Shown piece by piece: positions 55,751 through 64,000 of a DNA stretch of 64,000 nucleotides. The notes beneath the pieces were generated by a model. The model saw only the letters and a list, made by a program, of their open reading frames with translations, was not told the DNA's origin and searched no databases. The position numbers and the translations under genes were made by a program. The DNA lies in contig NW_020194546.1 of assembly GCF_002865645.1 (NCBI RefSeq), positions 372,001 through 436,000 on the forward strand, in the 5' to 3' direction. How positions within the stretch are numbered: the stretch's first letter is position 1; every line of letters begins with the position of its first letter. Origin of the DNA: Hyaloscypha bicolor E (Eukaryota > Ascomycota > Leotiomycetes > Helotiales > Hyaloscyphaceae).

Positions 55751-58700
55751 TTATTTCTCTCTTTAGAATAAGCTTATTCCCGAGCTTTATAAAAGCCGTT
55801 AATTCATCTAATTTTATATTATTTTCCTTCCTAAAATAAAACTAGTATCTCGGATATAGATATTATATATAAAAGGCTAGTACCTTTATTATATAATCTA
55901 GAAGAGTTTATTATTATTTCTATATAATTCTAGACAAGTATTATTTTTTATATAATCTAGCTAGTATTATAGGTTTTATAAAGGTTCTAGTATATTATTA
56001 TTATTATTATAGAAACTCTATAAAACCAGGGGGCTATTATTTAATACTAAAGCTAGATATTATACTAGATCTTTATCCTAACTAACTTACTAAATTCTAT
56101 ACTTTAGCCTATTTCTTACTAGCTTAACTATAATAACCCGTTTAATACTATACTCTTATTTACTATTCTCTAGTATTAATAGAAGTAGTTCCGGATTTAC
56201 TTAATCTAATAAAGAATTCTAGGAGTTTTTTTATAGCTTCTTTATATAAAAAACTAGATATATTTTTATGATTTCCGGTAGTTTTAAGAGAAATAAATAG
56301 CTATACTATTCTAGAATCTCAAATAGGCCCTCTATTTAGTTCCCTAGCTTCTAGCTCGGATAATTAGATTTCTAATACTTTATAATAACCTATATTTTAT
56401 TCCCGACTTTGAAATTAATTAGATAATAGTATTTATTAGCTTATATTATATATTATTTCTATATTTATTTTATATAGCCTTAGGTAAGTTATTATAATTT
56501 ATATAATTAATTTACTAATACTTTAGTTTTATTTCTATTTAACTTCTTCTTAGATAAGTTAGCTTTAATAAGGAAGTTCTAGTTTAGAAAAATATGAGAC
56601 TTATAGCTCTTTTTAGTTATAAATAGAAACTAGCTAATAGTTTTATACTAAAAAGAGGCTTATTAATAATTAATTATAGTAATTTATTTATTCTAGTTAT
56701 TCTAATAATAGTTAATATATAAATATAATTTCTAATTAAAATACTAATTAATAATTTCTATTTATTTATTTATTTAGAAGTAATTAGCTATAAAAAACTT
56801 AAGCTTTATACTAATTCTTATATAGAATTCGCTTTAAAAATCGGTTATAAATTAGAGTTTCTAATCTAATATAATTATTTCTGAAATATTTACTTAATAT
56901 ATTATATAAAATAAAAATAGAAATACTAGTTACTTGGCTATAATTATATCTTATACTAGAATTATAATTAGATACTTAAATAAGTAATTTATAAATATAG
57001 TAATTATATTATAGCCCGATTTACTTTCTAGATAGCTCTTAAAGTTTATAATAATATATTACTAGAAGTAATTAGGAATTAGAAATAAATAAATTAAATT
57101 AGGCTTTTTATTTCTGGATATATATAATCTCTTATAAGTATAATAATTACTATAGTATTAATTAATATTCTTACTTATAGATAGCTAGTAATATTACTTC
57201 TTTAATAGCTAATAAAGCTTTATATATTTAGGATATCTAGAAAGAAGTTTATTATATATTTTATAAATTAGAATAGTTTATAAAAGTAGTCCGGGAGTTA
57301 TTTTATTCTCTATAATATAAAAGAAAGCTATCTTATAGTATCTAGATATTACTTTTAACTTAAGCTATTATATATAGCTTCTCTAGATCTAGTAATATAT
57401 AATTATTCTATAGAATCTTATTTATAAGTTATAAACTATTATACTTAGCGAGAGCTTCTAATAGTACTTTTATAAAAGCTATTATAATAGAATTTACTAG
57501 TAAAGCTTCTAAGAAAATACCTTTTTTTAGAAGAATTATATTTCTAATAGGAATATTTTCCTTTGGAAAGTCTTTAATATATACTTGGTTTTTAGGGCCG
57601 AATTTCGAATTAAGTAAGCTAATCTTATAAAATATTACTATAAGCTATAAGTTATAAATAATCTCTAGATTAATATTATTTTCAGAAAGAAATACTTGAG
57701 TTTATAGCTTTTTCTTAATCTGGCCCTAAATATTTACTTTATCTTATTTTTATAATAAAGTATTTATTTATTTAATTTTCTAGAATAATATATAAGCTTA
57801 AAATAATAGTAAAATAAGAGCTTAGCCTATCTAGCTTATTAAGAAAAGAGCTTCTTAGTAATTATAAAATATTTTAAGATATAGTAATTAGAATAGACTT
57901 TAAAGAAAGTATCCTAAAGGCTTTCTAGTTTAGCTTTCTATTTCTCTAATACTTATACTATAGTAAGTATTTCTTTATTATATATATTATAATTAAGCTT
58001 TATTAGGAATATAGTTTTAGAAAAATAAGCTATAGGATATTAAAGGCCTATTTTTGAGTCTTATTAAAAGAATAGGCTAGTAACTATTTCTTTAGATATA
58101 TCTATTTCTATTATTATAGGTAGATTTAGATTATAGTATTATAAAACTAGAATAGAAATTATAGTTTCCTTTAAGTAAATAAAAGCCTTTTAGTATTACT
58201 TGAATTATTTAAAAGAAATATTCTTTTTTATAAATAAGATAAGAGATCTAGTAATTCGTCTATATTCTCTAATAAAATATTTATAAAAGTTATAGAAGCC
58301 AAGAAAGAACTATATATTCTTAATTATTTTTAGAAATTACTAGTTATATATTATTTTAACTTTATTAGAATCTATTTTAATATTAGATATAGAAATAATA
58401 AAGCCTAAATACTTTATATATATAACTTTAAATTCCAATTTCTTAATATTTATTTAGAGGCTAATAAGATATAAATAGTCTAGTATCTTTTATATATACT
58501 ATTTATATTTTACTAGGTTCTCTAAATAAATAAAAATATTATTAAAATATATTATATAAAAGTTATCTAGATATTTAAAAAAATATTAATATATAATCGG
58601 GCTATTTATAAGACTTTTTTAGAGAATATTATATTTATATATTCTATAGTAGATATGAAATATTATTAGCTTCTAAGAGTTTAAATTTATAGCTATATAA

Positions 58701-61700
58701 TAGAAAGCTTAATAAATATCTAATTTAGTATAAATCTTAGCCTTAAATAATTAATTTAAAGTTTTATTAATAAGTAAAAGGAAATATTAATTCTTTTAAA
58801 TAATATTATTTAGATAGCAGAAATTAATATAGAAATATAAACCTCTATTTACTTTTTTATATAATAAGAACTAGTAAAGTAAAAAGAGCCTAACTAGCTT
58901 TAATAAAGCCCTTAACTAGATTATTTTTTAAGAAATACTTGATTTCTAAAAGCTTTTAAATAAATTATTACTAGAAGAATTAATATCTAATACTTTCGGT
59001 TCTTTTTAGGCCTTTAATCTAAATCTTATAATTATATAGTTTATAGAAAAGAAAGGTATTAGATTTCTTTTTAGAGAAAATAAAAATATATTTCTTGAAT
59101 TCCGGAAATAATATTCTCTATAGCTACTAAAGCTCTATTTCTCTTGGCTATTAATTTTCTAGGCCAGGAATAGCTTCTTTTTTCCGGGCTTTAAGCTTTT
59201 TATTAATATTATAAATAGAGATTTAACTAATAATATTATTTTCTTTCTTGGCTATATAATTAAATACTATAGAAATAAGAATAGCTAGATCTAATATTTG
59301 CTCTTTATTAAGGACCTCTTTTTACTTCTTTAGCTTTTACTTAAGTATTATATTTTAATTAGGCTATAGAAATTTCTTTTCTATAGTCTTATATAATTTT
59401 CTTTAATTAATCTAAAAGAAAAAAGACTATTTTAGAATAGAAGATTTCTAGAAATAATTTATAATAGAATTTTATTAATTAATATTCTTTTAATACTTCT
59501 TATTAGGTTACTTCTTTAGCTATTATTACGAAATATTAATAATATAACCGAATTATATAGATTTAGGCTTGTTTTTTTATAGCTATATAAGCCTATATCT
59601 TTTATAGTTAACTAGAATATTAATATATATTACTTATTTTCTATTAAGAATAATATTATAATTTCTAAAATTTAGAATAATTATAGATATATTAATACTT
59701 TATTTATTAATTAGAAATAAGACTTCTATATATTTCTTAATAAACTTAGTTAGCTTTCTATTAAAACCATATATAGTATAAAATAAGAGAAAAAGTTATG
59801 GTTTTATTTTTAAGAATTATTCTATAAGCTAAGTAAGCTTTATATTAATAAAAGTATAATTATTAGCTCTAATATTAATAAGAGAAAAAGACTTAATTCC
59901 TAATTTATTTATACTAATAATATAGGGTATTATAAAAGCATTTTCTTTTATTAAATAAATTAAGTTAATTTTTACTAAATCTATATTATAAGTCCCTAAA
60001 ATAGAAACTTTCTTTAGAAATACTTGTTTCCCAGTTCTATACCAGAATTAGAGCTTGAATTCTCTAAATACTTTACTAAAATAGTATATTCTAGTAAAAT
60101 AAGAACTAAGTCTGGCTTAATTCTAAATAAAGCTATTTTAGTTTCCTTATTATATAGAACCAAATAGTATCTAATATAATAGCCAAACTTGTTATAATTA
60201 TAGTACTTAATAATTAAGAGATTCTTGGTTTTTATAAGATATTACTTATACTTATAAGGAAATATATACTTAATAAAAGTAATTAATATAGGCTTCTTGG
60301 GCTCTTTCTTAGGAATATATAAAAATATAATACTAGAAGTAAACTTAACTAAAATAGCTCTTATTTTCTTATATTTCTTAGTTTTCTTATATATAGCCTT
60401 AATCTACTAATTATTAGTAATATAATACTAAGTAAAGCAAGTAATATTAATAAAAGAATTATTATAGTATATATATACTAATTTCTAAAGCTTTAGTAAA
60501 AGCTTTTTATTTAGTTTATATTTAATATCTTAAAAACTAATATTGCCTTCTATAAATAATTATAAAAAGAAAATATAAAACTTCTAAAATATTTAACTAG
60601 AATATATTTAAAGCTTATTAAAGTTATAACAAGTATTCTATATCTTATTAGGATTAGAATATAGCTTCTTTAGATAAAAATAAAGCTCTGAGAGCTAATA
60701 GTACTAATTTGGACTATTTTTATTTATATAAGAATTAGTTAGAATAAGAGTATTACTAGTAAGTTTACTAGAAATATAAATAATCTTAAGATTCTCTAAG
60801 AAATATAAATTAATATTTCTTTATAGCTTATTCTTAATCTAAATTAGCTAGTTATTAAAGATAATATAATTTCTAGTAAAAAGAATTAGATCTGGGAGCT
60901 TAGTAATTCTAGTATTTCTAAAGAAAATATAAGATATAAGAAATCCTAAACGGGAATAAGTAAAAAATAATTCGGAATTCTTTTAAGAGAGGTTTAAAAT
61001 AGCTAGAGCAGGTAAAGCAGAAATAGTTAGAATTACTATAAGCTAATCTACTATAGTTATATAATATTTAATATTATTCTTAAGCTTAGTATTATAAAGC
61101 TTAGTATTCTCGAGAATAGCTTTATTATAACTATAAGTATTCTTATATAAAATAGCTCTTTAAACATTTTTCTAATAATTCTTTATAATAATACTAATAT
61201 CTAAAAGTAAGGTATTAGGTTCCTTAGTCTATTTATATAATTCTTTAATAGTAATATAATTATTAGTTTCTAGAAGCTTTATAATAAAAGTAGAAAGTTC
61301 TATTTCTATAGACTTATTTATAAATTTTCTAGAAATACTAATAGAATATTTAGTTTAGGAAAAGCTATTAATAAGATAACCTAAACTAATAAGAGCTTTA
61401 CTAGAAGCCTTAATAAAAGTTAATATAGTTCCTAGTTATATAATATTCTAGAAAATTAACTTATTATATTTTTCTTCTATTATATTCTCTCTAGTAGTCT
61501 TATTACTAGTATATATATAGGGCCTATAAGGTTATAGGATAGGGCTTGAGAGTAATAATTAGGTTACTAGCCTATAAGTACTTATTATTCTAGAACTTAA
61601 TTAAAAAGTAGCCTTTATTTAAGGTTCTTTAATTTTCGGGTTTTTAAAAGAGATTTCTAATATACTAATTAGTATATATAAATATAAATATAAATACCTG

Positions 61701-61869
61701 ATTTCTCTAAGGGTCCTAAAACTTTTTATTTTAGTTATTCTGGAATCTATTACTTGTATTTCTGAGATTCTATTATTTTAATAATACCTATATTACTAAT
61801 AGTTCTAAATTAGTTTATTTGAAATTCTTTATAGAATTAAAAGAAGTAAGCTTTAAATACTATTATAGG

Positions 61870-62134
61870 TATAGTATTTAGGGCTTAGAAAGTAAGGTAA
61901 AAGGTCTCTTATAAAGATAATTTAAAGCTAAGAAAGAGAAAACTAGAATATAGGAGGCTATAAGGAAATATATATATCTTATAGTATACTAGTCCCGAAA
62001 GGGCTTAGCTTTCTAAATATTTCTAATATATTTCAAATATATTTTCCTAGTAAAGCGGCTATATTATATATATCTAAGAGATATCTAGTATCTAGTAAGG
62101 CATTTCAGATACTAAATATCTGGGAATTATAATA
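61870..62134 (-). repeat. Right LTR (5' LTR) of the inner Gypsy element
   Basis: Begins TATAGTATTTAGGGC and ends GGAATTATAATA, a copy of 55486-55750 displaced by exactly 6384 bp. With the minus-strand pol between them, this copy is the upstream LTR. Confidence 0.85.
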
Positions 62135-64000
62135 TAAATTTATTTACTTAATAGAAATATAATAATAAGCTAATAAAATAATAAAATAAAAGAAATAAAA
62201 ATAAAATAAAAAGAAAATAATAAAAAGAAATAAAAGAGAAATAAATTTTATTATAAGATTTATAAAACCGAAATAGTAAAGATATAATAATAAGATCTAA
62301 TATAATATTTATATTAGGATTTATAAAACCGAATATAATTTGCTTTATTTACTAGAAAAAAAGTTATTATATTATTATTTATCTAAATTAGAAAAAACTA
62401 ACTTATTATAATTATAATAAGTCTAATTATAAATTATATAAATATCTAGAACTAAAAAAGCCAAGAAATAAATATATTTTATAATAAATATATTTATTTA
62501 TATTATAGAAAATAAGGCTTTTAAAACGAGAATAATAATTAAGATTATTATTAAAATAAAAAAAGATAAGTAAAAGATTAAAGTATTAGTAAATTTAGAT
62601 ATAAAGGCTAATTATATAAAAAGGAAATTAGCTTTAGATATAAGTATTTTATTAATATTAAGAATAATTCCTTTATTTTTATTAGAGAAAAAAAGAATCT
62701 ATTTATATAAAAATTATATTTTTAGAATTATTACTAAGAATATACTAGGGAACTAAAAAGAGGCTAATATATACTTTATATTATATAATTTTAATCTAAA
62801 CTATATTAATATAATACTTGAATTCTTATAGCTTTACTAAATTAATTCCCTAATTTCCTTTAGGAAAGTAATATAAAAATATTAGATTTAATTATAGAAA
62901 ATTAAAGTTCTAAATATTAGGAAGTTTACTAAAGTAATAAAATATAAGATATATATTTTTTTATTAATTATTTATCTTATAATAAATAGCTAAAGAGTTA
63001 TTATTATTATTATAAATAAAACAAGTATATTTTCTAAAAAATATTAGAACTTTTTTCGAGTATTTTTTATAAAGGCTATAAATATATTATTTAACTATTA
63101 TATAATAAAATATTATATAAATCTAGAACTAGGATTCTAATTATTATATAGTCCTATATATACTTTATTAAAAAGAAAGCTTGAAATTCTTTGGAAATAT
63201 TTTAATACTAGCTTAAAAAAGAAATAGATTTATTATTTTACTAGCCTAGCTAATATCTTAATTATATTTATTCTAAAAAAAGAAAATAGCCTATATTTAT
63301 ATATTAATTACCGGAATCTAAATAGAATTACTATTAAGAACTAAACATTATTATTATTTATTAGTAAAATAATAAATAGGCTTTATAAAATAAAAATATA
63401 TATAAAATTAGACTTAAAAAATACTTACTATTAGTTATAAATATAAAAGAATAATAAGTAAAAGATAGTATTTCGAATATATTATAGATATTTTAAGTAT
63501 TATATTATATTTTTTAGATTATTTAATATTTTAATAATATTTCAGATATATATTAACTATATACTAATAAGCCTTATAAATATTATTTATATAATTTATT
63601 TAGAGAATCTAGAATAATATATAATAATAATCTAATATATATTTAAATAATTATAATAATACTAGCTTTTTATAAACTTAGTAAAATACGAATTTAATAT
63701 AGAAAAAATAAAGTTCCTAGAGTTTATAATTAGCCCAAATAATATAAAAATAAAAGCTAGCCGGGTTATAATTATTAAGAAATAGCCGGCCCTAAAAAAT
63801 AATATCCGAGAAATTTAAATATTTCTAGGTTTTATTAACTTTTATTAAAAGTTTATTTATAAATATTCTAGAATAATAAAAGAGTTAACTAATTTATTAA
63901 AAACTAGTAAAAACTTATAATATTATTTTAGTTAAATAAATAAAATAAATAAGGCTTTTAAGAAACTATAAATTATATTTATAATAGTACTAATTCTTTA
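62135..64000 (+). mobile_element. Outer Ty3/Gypsy element: degenerate protease and reverse transcriptase part
   Basis: Plus-strand remnants continue after the inner element. Near 63.2-63.4 kb, ANILIIFILKKENSLYLYIN and NYRNLNRITIKN match the start of Gypsy reverse transcriptase. LDLKNTYY (about 63405) is the decayed LDLKNAYY. FRIYYRYFKYYIIFFRLFN and a YLEN near 63590 mark the active-site region. FLEFIISPNNIKIKASRV and FLGFINFYKKFI-type text follow near 63.7-63.8 kb. The element runs off the window end. Confidence 0.75.

Larger units (their letters stand above)
55486..62134 (-). mobile_element. Inner Ty3/Gypsy element, minus strand, inserted in the outer one
   Basis: A 6.65-kb element bounded by two direct 265-bp LTRs. 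On the minus strand, reverse transcriptase and RNase H remnants run from about 59.0 to 57.7 kb, with YFNN (decayed YFDD) at 58549-58538, then FLGFYNFYKYFIREY and IAYFSKTIF...LNYNIYNKEIL. Integrase-type sequence should follow toward 56 kb, and gag-type sequence occupies roughly 61.8-60.3 kb. All frames are broken by TAA/TAG stops. Flanking five-base words ACGAA (left) and ATAAA (right) could be one target duplication changed by C-to-T and G-to-A. Confidence 0.8.
53991..64000. repeat. TA-rich, RIP-like degenerate repeat block
   Basis: From about 53.99 kb to the window end base composition drops abruptly to very high A+T. CpA and TpG are nearly absent over whole 60-base lines (for example 56041-56100 and 57001-57060), while CpT, CpC and some CpG remain. 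This is the known footprint of repeat-induced point mutation in ascomycetes. No intact gene exists in the block; all recognisable content is dead Ty3/Gypsy sequence. Confidence 0.9.

Overview
The window is 64 kb of nuclear DNA from a filamentous ascomycete (Pezizomycotina). This rests on many short introns (about 42-240 nt) with fungal splice and branch sites (GTRNGT...CTAAC...YAG), dense genes on both strands, fungus-only families (Zn2Cys6 regulator, DUF3405, DUF6604, fungal PI-PLC-like, fungal luciferase-domain protein) and a 10-kb AT-rich block bearing the mark of repeat-induced point mutation (RIP). The class is probably Leotiomycetes, but that is inference only.

Layout. 0.4-11.2 kb holds housekeeping genes: an ankyrin protein, RNase P subunit RPP40, the tRNA m2G10 methyltransferase TRM11, a HIT hydrolase, a NIP30/FAM192A homologue, an aldo-keto reductase and a putative mitochondrial protein. 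11.4-12.7 kb has no protein gene. It looks like a non-coding, intron-containing host gene with one box C/D snoRNA-like unit in each of four introns. One unit carries two strong matches to 18S rRNA, one of them at the yeast Gm1126 site. 13-31.5 kb is again dense: a UBTD-type ubiquitin-like protein, RPB12, GPN1/NPA3, CWF19, a Zn2Cys6 regulator with a long leader, a D-2-hydroxyacid dehydrogenase, TRP4, mitochondrial ribosomal protein uL10m and a PLC-like phosphodiesterase. At 31.6-32.0 kb sits a 393-bp MITE with long inverted repeats and TA target duplications. Next come a 13-exon ABC-C transporter (32.5-37.8 kb), an amino-acid/choline-type permease (39.8-41.7 kb), a small unrecognised gene, a decayed DUF6604 gene (43.5-45.5 kb), a luciferase-domain protein, a DUF3405 Golgi-type protein and a Tat-SF1/Cus2-like splicing factor.

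53.3-53.7 kb is a truncated pogo/Fot1 transposon whose terminal repeat matches that of the MITE. From about 54.0 kb to the end the DNA is extremely TA-rich and almost free of CpA and TpG. It contains a nested pair of dead Ty3/Gypsy elements: a minus-strand element with two 265-bp LTRs exactly 6384 bp apart, inserted in a plus-strand element whose gag lies left and whose protease/reverse transcriptase lies right of the insertion.

Many of the genes act in RNA synthesis and processing (RPP40, TRM11, the snoRNA host, RPB12, GPN1, CWF19, the Tat-SF1 homologue). They are not co-oriented, and I infer no operon-like coupling beyond shared divergent promoters.
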